64,000 bases of DNA, taken from positions 29,257,676 to 29,321,675 of the forward strand of contig NC_135550.1 of the NCBI RefSeq assembly GCF_964340395.1. Direction: 5' to 3'. Each line of letters begins with the position of its first letter. The first letter of the stretch is position 1. Source of the DNA: Glandiceps talaboti. Lineage: Eukaryota; Hemichordata; Enteropneusta; Spengelidae. The notes under the pieces are model-generated. The model made no database searches and was not told where the DNA came from. It saw only the letters and a program-made list of their open reading frames with translations. This document shows, one piece after another, positions 11,432 through 38,500 of the stretch. The translations under genes were made by a program, and so were the position numbers.

Positions 11432-14400
11432 CTCTAGTCTCACTGTAGACCGAGTTATTTAATGTTGTGTTGACAACATGGAATCAACCAACAGAGCTAA
11501 ACTCATTGGTAAAGGTTCTCATGGTGGATAAAACGGTTTCTGTGTCCCTACGTATGATCTTAATGTTTTTAATAATGAATGCTATTACAATATAAAAAAC
11601 ACTTCATGTGAAATCAATACTCTAATTGCTTAAAGGAAGTCAAGTGAAACCGAATAGATTATAACGCTTTTCAATGATTGGTTGCGGTGACGTCATTAGC
11701 ATTACTCAGCAAATCGTATCATACGTCATATTTTGTCATTGCGCAGTGAACATCAAACCGATAAAACGATATTGTGCGAGAAGGGAAATTATTTTGGAGG
11801 TGACAAAATGGAGGCTAACATTGTCGACGAAAAATAATCGAATGATATCCCACGTCTGACGTGAACAGAACGACACTGACATAATTGATAGAAAGTCCAC
11901 ACCTCGATGGTATACACTTAAGCACTCTATCGCGATTTTCACACATCATACCACTGTTATCAATAAAGTCAATATTCTTGTCAAGTGTACTAGGAACTAT
12001 TTGATCGTCTAGCATTTAGTCTATAATTCATGGATTTGTCAATTTTCATTATAATTTAATTGGACTGTAAACAATTTTTAATTATCAATTTGTCATTGTG
12101 TGCTACATAGTATTTCTATTATAGACTGTGTCTGTAGATGCATAAAGAAAAGAACCAAAAATAAATGTATCACCTATAAGGATGTTTCAATACATATGAC
12201 TTGTGTGTGCATATTGGTTTGGAGTTGGAGCATAATCGTCTGTGGCACTTTATATATGTGTACACTTCAAGACACAGATAGAAAGCATTCTTGTTTTAAT
12301 GTTTATCTTTATTGTTAATATGCATGGCCTTCAATCTTAGTGGGTTGTCAATATACCATTACTTAAGAATATTTATCATAAATAAAGCCACAGTATCTGT
12401 AGCTGCAACCTTTTCCTGATGTAGATAATCAAACCAGATATCCACTTACAATGCCAACACATACCATATAACAACTCGGCTCCTGTCACAACGTTAAAAT
12501 TAGGGCTAAAAAGTCACTCATATCAGCATCGTAATTTCTACTTACTGGTAGATGAAATTGGTAATAAATATAATGTAATGTATCTGATATGGTAAACCTG
12601 TCAGTGAGCTGTGTATTGGGTTCAAGAATTGTGAGTAGTTTACACATACTTTAGCACGTACAGCAAAAGTATAGTGAAAACGTCTATTATGAAAAGTGTT
12701 GATTATAAGCATACTCCGCCATCACTGTATATTATAATATCTGTTTAAGGTTGTTTCTCTACATGCAAGTCAACCACAATGTCAATATTTCCTTTGACCT
12801 TAATTAAGAAAATAGCTTTAGACTTCACTTGGATTATTAATGACTCTTCAATGACATGGTAAAAACAATTGAAAATTGAATTAATAATTCAGGTCTTAGT
12901 TACACTCTCTTTGGATCGCTTACGGTCTGACAGGACTAATTCGAGAAAGGTAATCTTAAAATTAAGACTACAGTATAGATGGATAGGTACACTGGGATAC
13001 CACAAAGTTTCAATATTTCCTGTAGTAATGGCATGCAATCTTCCTGCTATAATAGTACGCCCTCTACGCTTGTCCAGAACCGTACTATTAATCTAAGACT
13101 GCTCTTTGCATAATACTGTGTATCTGTGCCGTTCTGGTAACATAATAATAATGTTGGGTTCTTATATAGCGCTTTCCCACGCCGTGCTCAAAGGACTTTA
13201 CAATTAGTACCCCTGGCTTGTTTCAGAACGGCACAACGGCCCTTTAGTCTTCCTCAACTCCCCGGGGAGCATACAATCCATTGCAGCCATTTAATCGCAT
13301 AGGATTAAACCTTCACATTGCAACCTACATCCTACCAGGTCCCCAATTATACAGCTGGGTTGACTGAGGCACAATTGTGGTTCAAATCTTGCCCAAGGAC
13401 TTTAGCCACGCAGAAACAAACAGCAGGCAGCGACAGGGCCCGAACCTGCAACCTGTAGATTCCGGTCACGTTAGCCATTCACCCATCATGACTCCACATA
13501 TAGCACCTCTATGAGGTGCTTTACAACACATAGAAGTCTCATATCACAAAAATGCTCGTAGGTCAAATAAACTTAGTGCTAGGTAACTTAATTTTTTCAC
13601 TAACGTTTGATCAGTCGTAACATGTGCATGATGGCGTTGGATAAGTACGAGAAGAACTATCAAAAAATGTTTATTAAACTCTAGAGGGCCGCAAAATTGA
13701 TTATGATGATAGAACTATCTGTATCAATATTGTGCTTTGTGGAATGAGGAAGCGTTTCTTGATATTGTTTCTCATTCATCGAATGTATCTCATGGTGTTA
13801 TATGCCAATTACTGTCTGTGTATGTACATTTCTACTCTTAGGTATAGACAGTATTGTAAATGACATTTTTCCATTTGTACAATTTATTATTATGATTTGA
13901 AGCATACATTATAATGGATGCATTATAGAAATTTGATAATTTAGGTGAATACATTAACTTGCAATTGATTGCTCTGTCAATCAAAGTAGTTTAACTATCA
14001 ACATTCGTGATTACGACATTATATTAAATCGTCAAGACATATATGGTGATGGATTCATTTCATCTCAAACAAATTATTACAGAAAATAATTGTTTTTCTT
14101 CTCTTGTGTGATCACTGCCAACATGTGTCATCAAGATTTAACTTTATCAAGTGGTGCATTGATATAATCAAACCGACATATTCGACCATAACATTTCATA
14201 TAGCGTCTGATCATGATCAGTGCAATACAGTATTGTTTTGATTACTTACCGTCTATTTTAATATCACTATCAATTTATTAGAATGAGAGTTTTTATGTTT
14301 GTGGAATAATTTATAAGGAGCACAGGAATTTTTCGTTGCATCTAAAATGTACTGGATTTAACACGAAAAAAATAAAGAAACTTTGTTCGAGGACTACCAT

Positions 14401-14855
14401 ATAGCCATCTTGAACTGTTTTTTATAATGAAATCTGAGTAGTATATCTATAATTATAGAACTTGAGAATCTGAGTAGTATTATAGAATTTTGATCTACCA
14501 TGCTATAGATATTATAAGTAACTAACATCTAATTCTATATAGTCCTATTCATGTATTAAGTATTCTTCTATGTATTTCACTGGTTAATTGATTGGGAGTG
14601 ATACACGACATTGTCAATATTATACTTTTATACGTTTCCTATATAACCCCAAGTGTATAATTAGTGAACGGTGTTACGTGTTTTGCATTTGACAACGGTG
14701 TCTGCGATGATGTAATGTTTTGAAACAACACTACGTTTTTCATCGCGACCGAGACGTCGTCGTAAAACTCTAAGGATTGTATGTTTTAAAGATAAAATTT
14801 AAACGTGGAATTCCATGTAATGATTGAATCAACATTGTCCGTGTATTTATCCAAA
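11432..14855. other. spacer between LGIC-B start and LGIC-C end
   Basis: About 3.4 kb that should contain the LGIC-B promoter. Apart from the SINE at 13140-13500 I see no coding exon; the short ORFs show no family resemblance or flanking splice signals. Confidence 0.6.
13140..13500 (-). mobile_element. tRNA-derived SINE, near full length
   Basis: Read on the minus strand: a head with ggctaacgtgaccgg and caggttcgggccctg, which resemble the A and B boxes of a tRNA-type RNA polymerase III promoter; a body including cccaaggac on the plus strand; and a tail gtaaagtcctttgagcacgg with tataagaacccaac and ATT repeats. Shorter copies of the same family lie at 6328-6484 and 37116-37194. Confidence 0.8.
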
Positions 14856-28418
<13,563 letters not shown>

Positions 28419-28721
28419 TACTACTGAAAACTACCTATGACTGTAGCATTTTCTCATCCTCGGTTACATCATTTCTATCATCACAACATCGTTACTTGGA
28501 GTGACCTACGATGTAATGTTTTAGTGGGTGAATCCTCGTGGTAATACTCCTAGCATGATTTGCATATTCAAAGCAGCCGATCGCTAAGGGCACTTGCATA
28601 AGGTTTTTCTAGGCGAGGATATAGAAATACATAATGTATAATAGTGAAGGTATAATGCAAAGAGTACATTCAATCCTTAGTATAATCTTTTAAACAGTAT
28701 TATACATCTGAATATTCACCC

Positions 28722-28838
<117 letters not shown>

Positions 28839-28889
28839 TAAATACATATATATATGTATATATATATAAATAAATAAATACATATATTG

Positions 28890-29175
28890 TATGTAGGTAT
28901 GTATGTATGTATGTATGTATGTATGTATGTATGTATGTATGTATGTATGTATGTATGTATGTATGTACGTACGTACGTACGTACGTACGTACGTACGTAT
29001 GTATGTATGTATGTATGTATGTATGTATGTATGTATGTATGTATGTATGTATGTATGTATGTATGTATGTATGTACGTTATACGTATGTACGTATGTATG
29101 TACGTACGTATGTATGTACGTTATACGTATGTACGTATGTATGTACGAACGTATGTATATATATGTATGTATGTA
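28890..29175. repeat. (GTAT)n/(GTAC)n microsatellite
   Basis: GTAT repeat with an inner self-complementary GTAC block (28965-28998), and a partly repeated larger unit with acgttatacgtatgtacg near 29075 and 29120. Confidence 0.95.
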
Positions 29176-29209
29176 GGAATGCATATGGAACTTGTAAGTC
29201 AGTCCGCAT

Positions 29210-30300
29210 AAATAGATGTAAAATCCGACGTTTCGAATAAATATTCTTTTCCAAGGTATTATCGGCGAGATACAGACAGGTTTGGTAAACACCTGAACAT
29301 ATCTGAATTTAATGGAACAGAACGACAACCGCGTGTGATAAACGGTTATACGTGTGAAAAGTTATATTCGCACGAACCAACTGGAACCCAAAAGAACTCG
29401 CATGGAATTTAAAAAACCCCTGATTAGACTGGGAATGAATGGTCTTATTAATTCCGAGGGGTTCCAGCGTTCCGAGACGGAAAATGATTTCTTCTTCCTT
29501 TAACCTCAATACTTTCTCATCACCAGAAACCATACAAATTCCTGAAATAGACATATCTGATACACTGTGATCGCTTGTAATGAAATGCATAGATACGGGA
29601 TAATTACGATTCTTTTGTCTTGGCAGGCGGAGATGTTCCACGAAACGATCACCAAGACGACGTACATTCGAACCTATATGTAAAAAACCACATTTTTGAC
29701 ATGTAATGCAATACACTACATTAGTACTAATACAAGTAAATCTACTTGTAACAGGCACACTGTTCTGAGGGCCAAAAACATGATTAGTATTAATAATGAA
29801 ACGACATGTACCACATCGAGTACGATCGCATTGAAATGAACCAAAATTAACTTCCAATTCACGCTGTTCTGTATGGACCACCATATCTCTAAGACTGGTA
29901 TCACGACGCCAAGCTGTTAAAGGTACTTCAGGAAACAATGAATTGGTAATCCTATTGGAACGTAAGATATTAAAATGCTTGTATATAATGTTCTTAACTC
30001 TAGTGGAATAGGGATGGTATGTAAGAGCTAATATGGGACGATATCGTTGTTACTCTTCTGATCATGTGATTTGATACAAGCTTCCCTAGACAAAGATGAC
30101 ACTTTAAGTAAAGCCGCATTGGTAACCGACATAGGATAACCACGTTGATGGAAGTACGTGCAAAATTCAGCAGACCTTTCTCTGAAATGCAAATCACTAC
30201 TACAAATACGACGTAAACGAAGTAATTGTGAATTACACTTATTAGGATGTGATGAACCATACTGCAAATATGAATGTGAATCAGTAGGTTTAATTTAGTA
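29210..30300 (-). pseudogene. Penelope-like retroelement fragment (GIY-YIG end), frameshifted
   Basis: The minus strand reads TDSHSYLQYGSSHPNKCNSQ, LRLRRICS, RGYP, then in another frame PILALTYHPYSTRVKNIIYK and SLFPEVPLTAWRRDTSLRDM, then CGTCRFI, VVYCITCQKCGFLHIG, RRLGDRF and EEEIIFRLGTLEPLGIN. These are typical of the end of the reverse transcriptase region and the GIY-YIG endonuclease of Penelope-like elements. The frame changes once near 30035, and the upstream reverse transcriptase core is missing past about 30290, where a GTAT microsatellite begins. The endonuclease frame itself (29309-29938) is open. Downstream, ttcgaaacgtcgg resembles the usual 3' flank. Confidence 0.82.
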
Positions 30301-30322
30301 TAAATAGATGTCGCTATATCAT

Positions 30323-30402
30323 ATACGTATGTACGTATGTACGTATGTATGTATGTATGTATGTATGTATGTATGTATGTATGTATGTATGTATGTATGT
30401 GT
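30323..30402. repeat. (GTAT)n microsatellite
   Basis: GTAC/GTAT run directly beside the truncated Penelope-like fragment; a similar block lies at its other side. Confidence 0.9.
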
Positions 30403-31020
30403 GTGCAAGATTTGTACGACCCCCCCCCCCCACCAAAATCAGTATCTTTCCTGTCTGGAAAATTGCCACTTTGCTGATTTTACAATGAGACAGTTTCATA
30501 ACACACTTGAAATGAAAAAAACTGCCATTAACAAATTACTAATCAATTTTTATTGCAAAGGAAGGCATTAAAGACTGCAATTAAGCTTATAGCCTTCCAC
30601 TGTCCAGGAAGAATCGCTCTATTTATTTTACCTGAATTTATCTTGGATTCATCGCCGAAATTACAATATTGTTTGCGCTCATGAAATCTTGACCAGTTAA
30701 TCCATAACAGCGGAGAGGCTATCAATTGTCTATGGTTACACATTTCAAAGAAACACATGGGAGTGTGGGACAGAAGTATATGGGGAATAGTTAGTATCGA
30801 TAACAGGTGATATGATCTTTTTCTGTCTTCCTCTAGTTTATTGCAATTAAACTACATATTGTACAATGTATTGCTCCTGTACAATAATGTGTGTTCAGAC
30901 TTATGAAGAAAATATCAATCTTCAAAATCATCTCTATTTGATGGCAGTTTTTTGTCATTATAACATATTCGAACGCAATGAAAGGTCAAATTTGAAAGAT
31001 TTAGCTATAATAGAGTAGCT

Positions 31021-31035
31021 CTCTGCCTGCCTGCC

Positions 31036-31071
<36 letters not shown>

Positions 31072-31084
31072 AGTCAGTCAGTTA

Positions 31085-31148
<64 letters not shown>

Positions 31149-31240
31149 GCCTGCCTGCCTGCCTGTCTGTCTCTGTCCCTCCCTCCCTCCCTCCCTCCCT
31201 CCCTCCCTCCCTCCGTCCGTCCCTCCCTCCCTCCCTCCCT
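31021..31240. repeat. (CTGC)n-(CTGT)n-(CCCT)n microsatellite
   Basis: Compound pyrimidine-rich tetranucleotide block, about 220 bp. Confidence 0.95.
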
Positions 31241-32672
31241 TTCAGTGTATGATGACTGGTAAGTTCATTGTATTGTAATTAAGATTTTTTAGGCTGAACG
31301 ACTTTATGTAAAAATGAATTGCCATTACTTTAAGCTAAAATTTGTAAAAAGAAACACGTTGACTGATAAACGTTGAATATTTGTTTGATATATTCACTGA
31401 AATAATTGTTTCGTAAATCAATTATAAATTTTAATCCAACGCCTTCTCTATTGCGAATTAGGGACCGTTCATTATTTATGGCAGGAAGGGGGGTTGAAAT
31501 TGTTAAACTTTCCCTAACATCTGTAGATACACGTCGTTACGGGATGACATCAACCAAGTTGTTAAAGTGTCTTTGTGACTAATATAACTGAGTTATGTAT
31601 AGCTGGTAACTTCTTATTACTACCACGTAATCTAGTACGTTTGTAACTTTTAATGACACAATAATGTGTACATACGTACATCATTTTGACTATGGTCTCA
31701 GTAAACAACTGCTCATCAACATAGCTGCCATCAATATGCGATCTCGCGTGTGTTCTATCATAGGTTTGACCCTCTCGAAAGATAATGGACATTATTAAAT
31801 TATACTTGGATCTCAAGAAAACCCTATTGAATATTAATCATCGCAATTTACATGATATCCTTTTTGACAATTGATCGTAATAATATCTGAAATATCTGTG
31901 AAATCGTTGCCGGTTGTTCTTAACATGTTTCTGGTCAGATAACTTGCCGATTCCTCGGACAGTCATTTAAACCTATAAGTCGTGTACTTTGTACGCACTA
32001 TGACTCATACGTGTGCACTGGACAGAACAGAGTAAAGTTTAAAAAAACAGATTACCTGAAGTAATAAAGATATATGTCTTCACTGGCTAATTACCTGTGG
32101 GACAATCGCCAACACCCTTAAATCTGAAAACCGCGTTCAGACGTTATTTTAGCGCGTGTGCTTCCATATTCCTTGTTTTTTGTAATTGGATCATGATGAT
32201 TTCTACTTGCTGGTAAGTCAAGTGTACAATAACCACTATCTAGAACGAATCGAATTATTATCCTTGTCATGAAATGTTACCTCGAGAGTTTTTTACCGCT
32301 ATTATACTTTCCCTGGCGTAGTTAGTTTTAATAAACCTACTCACTGCTCCATAAAACCAGACATAAAATATATTGAGTCCACGTAACGAGTTGTCGATGA
32401 AATCATTAATTACCGGCGCACTTTGAGTAATTTTAATGAAATCGGCTTCCGAGAACCTGTACCGCTGAAAGTCAAGATCAGATATACTACGCACGGTATT
32501 CAAGACGCGGTTTTATTTTACTGTCTTACATCGATTCATCTTCAGCAATAGAAATTGTTTCACGTAAAAGTTGCAAATGGTGTACATGTTATCTTATAGA
32601 TGTTACCACTATGATGAATGTTTATGATGAGAAATGAATTGAAAGAGGCTGTACTATAATATAGACTGTGAA

Positions 32673-32870
<198 letters not shown>

Positions 32871-33148
32871 ACACAGTTAAATTACACACAGTACAAACAA
32901 CATACCATTACATTGTAAAATCTGATAAGAATTGAAGCGGATACGTTATAAAATTAATGACTTCTGTATCAAAAGCAAAACATTGTAATGGAAATGATTT
33001 ATACCATTCGTTTTTTTGGTTTAGGATTTTGATCGAGGTATGTAAAAACAAGATGGTCTCCCTAATGACTGAAGTTCAGAGTGTTGCTCAATATAATGTG
33101 ACATTATTTTGTCATCGATTATTCCCTTATTAGCTTTTTTTCCTGCGA

Positions 33149-33149
<1 letters not shown>

Positions 33150-33222
<73 letters not shown>

Positions 33223-33345
33223 TGATGATCGCAATATGCGTGAAACTCCGAGTTACACCCAAGAAAGAGTTCCAGTACTACCAAAACTATTACGCTCTGC
33301 CACTGCGGTATAGAGCACTGTCTTAGCAGATTGATACTCACCGAG

Positions 33346-33432
<87 letters not shown>
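33150..33432. repeat. two (AT)n runs around a 125-bp insert
   Basis: AT runs at about 33152-33219 and 33345-33426. The insert between carries the hammerhead-like motif and a second copy of ccgagtta at its right end. Confidence 0.9.
33211..33258 (+). ncRNA. hammerhead-ribozyme-like motif
   Basis: CTGATGA (33222-33228) and GAAA (33242-33245) have the conserved core spacing, separated by a hairpin tCGCAatatGCGt that can form stem II (CGCA with TGCG). After GAAA, ACTC can pair with GAGT as a short stem III, followed by T as the expected cleavage position, and GT with AC starts stem I. Penelope-like elements are known to carry hammerheads with short stem III. Stem I here is weak beyond about 3 bp because the AT repeat replaces it, so activity is uncertain. 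Confidence 0.5.
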
Positions 33433-33438
<6 letters not shown>

Positions 33439-33986
33439 TATATATAAACAGTTCTCTAGAATTAGTCTGATAATAGCCTACAACTTTACTACATATATTT
33501 ACAAAGCAAGTTTATAGTTGAAAACGTTTAGAGAACCTGTGAGAGAACATTACATTTAAGAGCCTTTCACTTGTCTTTGAGTCTCTTTTTCTCTTGAGAT
33601 AACAGAATACGACATTTCTCACACAATCCTGATATCTTCATTTATTTCATAGTAAATTTCCATAATACTTAAATAGGCGTAACGGTGATAAAAAAAGTGA
33701 CGTCGATTGCATACATGATGACCAACAACCCACCCTAGAGGGTTAATAAGTAAAAGCTGTCTGCACCTCGTCGACCACATGGCAACATGAAGAATCACAA
33801 TGAATTTGTCCATTTTATCTATTTACATGTATAGCTCTTCTATACTTAAAATCACTCAGTTACAAAAAAGTTAAGGTATTCCTTGTTGAAAAAAATAACA
33901 ACTGTCGTGATTTGGGGATAAACAGCCCTTTCTAAAGTCATGTGAAAGACCTTATATATTGTTTTTTTTTTATATCGTGTTCAAAG

Positions 33987-33988
33987 GC

Positions 33989-34079
<91 letters not shown>

Positions 34080-34080
34080 G
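33987..34080. repeat. (GACA)n microsatellite
   Basis: Pure tetranucleotide run of about 95 bp. Confidence 0.95.
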
Positions 34081-34554
34081 ACAAAGCCATGTTCTAATTG
34101 AATGGGGTAGAAAACGTTATATCTGAATGTAAGAATTTGTCTCGGATGCGAAATTGGCTTACAATTCTTTCATAATCATATTTAGTAAACCCGATAGTAC
34201 GTTTCTGTTATGAAAGCATTGTATCCGGTTTTGGCCGGCCGGTTTTAACTTCGGATGTTCAACTACGGTGTTGTCAGGAGTGGGATAGAGACGAGAGTCA
34301 ACTTTTGAAATACGTTTAATCAGATACTTATGTAAATAAATCAGATGGTTGTGAAAGTTGGGTCAGTGAATTTAACACTCGGCCAAAAAAAGAAAGAAAG
34401 AGATTGAGAGAAGACACAATGTTGTGGAAAGTGACCACCCCTCGGCCCTCCAAGTACGGTTTCCCTGGTTTCCCTTTTGCCTTCACGAAGGTCAAGGGTC
34501 AGTCATTGTAAACATGGTAGGTCATCTCCGCATGGTGGCGCCTGTAATTTAAGT

Positions 34555-34929
34555 TCATTCCATTTTGCAATTTTCCAGTTCCTCCTCGTTACTGAGCTCA
34601 TTATTTACGTATGGATTTCTTAGATTTATGACACTTTGCAAAAGTGACCCGCCTGTATCCTTGATCGACCCGGATGTTCTTGTTGGCTCGGGGATATATG
34701 GTTCCACCACCAGGTTCAGTTCATTCATGTTGAAGATATCGCTATCGGTAAAGTCCTGGTGGAACACGGAGCTCGGAGGTTGATTGGGCTCTCGGTAAGT
34801 TTCCCAGGACAGATTTATGAAACAAATCTTCCAACGTATGTCATATAACGACTGGGCACAAAGCGAGAAGTATATATGTATGTATAATCTTGAGTTATTC
34901 TCAACACAGATCAAGTCTGGGGAAATCAT
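34555..34929 (-). CDS. unrecognised ORF, possibly an exon
   Basis: Open frame of 124 codons whose C-terminal half is polar and acidic (VFHQDFTDSDIFNMNELNLV; NNELSNEEELENCKME at the end), unlike the low-complexity ORFs around it. It lies divergent to HHAT, 460 bp from its ATG. The first 40 codons look less protein-like, so the true start may be an internal splice acceptor. I recognise no domain and assign no function. It may be a chance ORF. Confidence 0.3.
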   Translation of the reverse strand: MISPDLICVENNSRLYIHIYFSLCAQSLYDIRWKICFINLSWETYREPNQPPSSVFHQDFTDSDIFNMNELNLVVEPYIPEPTRTSGSIKDTGGSLLQSVINLRNPYVNNELSNEEELENCKME

Positions 34930-35389
34930 ACGGTGTACACCCGGAAATAGACTACAAGGCTACGACCACTTTTAATAGCAGAACTCGATCCGGAGATGAC
35001 GTTAATAAAGTGATATTACGAAATAAATGGAGATATCTGTATGACAGAGCGTAAGCGCAAGAGACAGAGGACTGTGTTTCCCTCAGTGTATATCATATGT
35101 GCAGTATGTGGTAGTGAAGTGTAGTCCTGCTGCCAAACGGAGTACTGGACTCGATATTCTGACCATTGTCCCTAAACTATGTCTTAATGTCTAAATGACA
35201 GAAAGCTCAGATTACTGAGATGACTAGACTGAATTTAAGCCATTATTTGTACAAACTACGCAAATATAAAGCATGTAGATTATACTTCCATGTATAAAGC
35301 AAGTATAGTGTGTAAATTGGAATAATTAATTACATTCTGTGCTAATTATTTTAATACAATATTTTATCAACTAGAGAACTGCCGTCATC

Positions 35390-35531
35390 ATGAAATCACC
35401 AGAGATGGAGAACCAAGCAGGAAAACAAGGTTACATCAGTTGGCTGACAACTATAGAACTCTGTTTTTGTGGTGTTACCTGGTTTGGATCTTCAGGATAT
35501 GCTTTCTATAGAGTTTATACCGCATCCAGAG
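35390..35531 (+). CDS. HHAT: HHAT exon 1
   Basis: ATG start then the first membrane segment (IELCFCGVTWFGSSGYAFYR). Donor gtaaac, phase 1. A second in-frame ATG lies five codons in. Confidence 0.88.
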
Positions 35532-38500
35532 GTAAACATTTGAACCTTAGTTTTTCACTCATTTCTTTTAATGAAATGAATAGGTTAATAGTTGTGAATC
35601 GATTCTGTAAATACATTCAGATCGAGTTTCAAAGAGGCATAGTGCACTGGCAAAGGATATTTACTTCGTTTTTGTTCTTTTCCTAAGTATACTTCATCCA
35701 AATATTGGATATGTCACTTTCAAACTTAGCCAATTGTGCTTCATGTGATTGTGTTCACTTTAGTGGAAAACAGTATATACTGCATGCATATATGACATTC
35801 ATTTCATTAAAAAAGAGGCAAAATATCATTTTTGGATTTTTTTTTGTAATATTGAAAAATATGGTTTCAGTGCAGATAAACCAAGTTATTTAGTTTTTCA
35901 CTGTTTTACACACCTTGCTTGTATTCATTGAAGTATTCAACCAATGGACAAGAACTTGGTTGAAACTTGAAAGAAAGTTAGAACAACATAATACTGAGAA
36001 AAAGTCTCAAATAAATTTCTCCTTTCTATTTTTTCCTGAAGATAAATGGTTTAGTCTACATGACTATGACCTAGATGAAGGAATATCAGTACTAGGTGGG
36101 AAAAAGGTCAGTATTTGTACTTGAAATAGTACTAGGTGGGAAAAAGGTCAGTATTTGAACTTGAAATAGTACTAGGTGGGAAAAAGGTCAGTATTTGTAC
36201 TTGAAATAGTACTAGGTGGGAAAAAGGTCAGTATTTGTACTTTAAATAGTACTAGGTGGGAAAAAGGTCAGTATTTGAACTTGAATCAGTACTAGGTGGA
36301 AAAAGGGTCATTATTTGTACTTGAATCAGTACTAGGTGGGAAAAGTGTCAGTATTTGTACTTGAAATAGTACTAGGTGGGAAAAGGGTCAGTATTTGTAC
36401 TTTAAATAGTACTAGGTGGGAAAAAGGAAAAAGGGTCATTATTTGTACTTGAATCAGTACTAGGTGGGAAAAGGGTCAGTATTTGTACTTAAATCATCAA
36501 GTATTTTTAACAAAAATATCTTGGCATTATGCTGTAGTCATATGTACATTTTCATATATTCCCAGAAATATAAATATATAAGACACAGTACAATAATGCT
36601 AAACATTACACATTACCTGATAAACATTACATGATAAACATTACATGATACAGATTACATAATAAACATTACATGATACCAGGAAAGGCTTTCGTAACTG
36701 TTCCAATACATTGAGTTACAATTTACACACACATATACAACCAAAAGCACATTCATTTCTACACACAAAAGGAAATAAAGAGAAAGAGCCAAATCCTTTA
36801 CTGGTGGCCAGTAAAACTGGAAAAGTGTTTTGTATTTTCTAGTCTTTTAATATTTCCTGGTGCATTTGTAAAATTGCATCTTTTATTTCCTTTACAGGAT
36901 ATAAGTGATTTTGAATGGACATTTTGGATCAACGTTTTATTCCAACTTCCTTCAATTTGTTTGTTTGTTGGTCATATACTTCTTGGAAGACTTCTAGCCA
37001 TTTATTTCACAAAGGTGAGAGTCTTATATTACATTGCTGCTATACCTATATCCAGCTGATTGCCAATGGGGAAACAGTTGTTATTTTTGAACAGCTACTG
37101 TATTGTTAAATATTATTGTCATTGATGATGATGATGATGATGATGTTGGTTTCTTATATAGCACTTTCCCACTCCGTGCTCAAAGCGCTTTACAATTGTC
37201 ATTGTATTAAGGGCACAAATTGTTAGTTTTCAAAGTAGTACATGGAAATGAAATTAGAAAAAAAGATATCAACAATTTGTAATATGAAACAACTTTATAT
37301 TGAGAATGATACCATCTCATGTATAGAGAATCTTAACTTCCACTCTGTGTATCTCCATGTATGTGCATTTTAATGTAGAGACACAATTTTGCTTCTTTGG
37401 TGAAATTATTTGACTGTAACTTTTTCATAATGTATATTTAGTGTAGTTAAATGGAACATTTCTGGTTACTTGCAAACAGAGAAACCTGGCCAAAACTGGG
37501 ATTTTGTCTTGCTAAAGACAAAATAGATGTAGCATTGGTTTTCTGATATTGGATTTAAAAAAAAAAATTGAAACTAGCCTTACAAGGGTAAATTTGAAGG
37601 ATGAAAAGTCATAAAGTTGTGATCCACGTCAATGTTTTGTTTTGACGTGAATAAGTGCTAGACTCATTTAACATGTTGTATTATCATTAACAATCACAGA
37701 GTTTAGTTTGCAGACACCTATGATGGATTCAAGATTGTTGCATTTTCCATTAGTGCACATCAAAATAACACATTGATCTATTAGTTCACTAGGTTTTAAT
37801 AATGATGTAGGAAATGTTTCCAAAGTAATTTATCATTTGTTGTCAGTGTAGACACATTCATTATCACAGTATGCATATACAACCTGTTTCTATAGATACA
37901 GTATGCTGCCTGAGGAATTGAGGGTTTATAATGGGACATTGTGCCAATATAGGTCCATTCAGGGATCATAATTATGAAGCGCTTTGAGCTCAGACATTAT
38001 TAAACTAATGTTATTATTTCTATTATTACAGATCAATTTTATACTAAGTTAACTTTTGATGTTTTCTGTTTCAGTATCGACAGTTTGTACTCCTTGTCTA
38101 TTCCCTGACTACACTGTATCTCCTACTAGGTAGCAAGACTCTTGGCATCCTAGTTGGTAATGCCATTATCATGTACATGGTTGCATTGTTCAAAATTCCT
38201 GTTCTGTGCTGGATATTTGGCACTATGCAAGTTGTAGCTCTTAATCATAATCCTATGAAGGAATGGCAGGTGTGTAGTTTGTATTTCTGGGTATTTTATC
38301 ATATCATATGTATGGTCCGTATAAATACTGGTATGTGTATATTTGCTTGCGTGTATGTTAGATTGTCAACAGTCTTCTTGCATTTAGTATTATATCTTGA
38401 ATACTATTTTAAAAGAGAATTAGAACTTAGTAGTTTGTAGAACTGTATGTGTTTGTAGAACTGTAAGCTGTATACGTTTGTGTGAACATGGGGAGTGAAC

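Noticed and set aside
35915-36124. Longer version of HHAT exon 2 starting upstream
   Set aside because: It adds residues with no HHAT counterpart; the acceptor at 36041 follows a strong pyrimidine tract and gives the family spacing.
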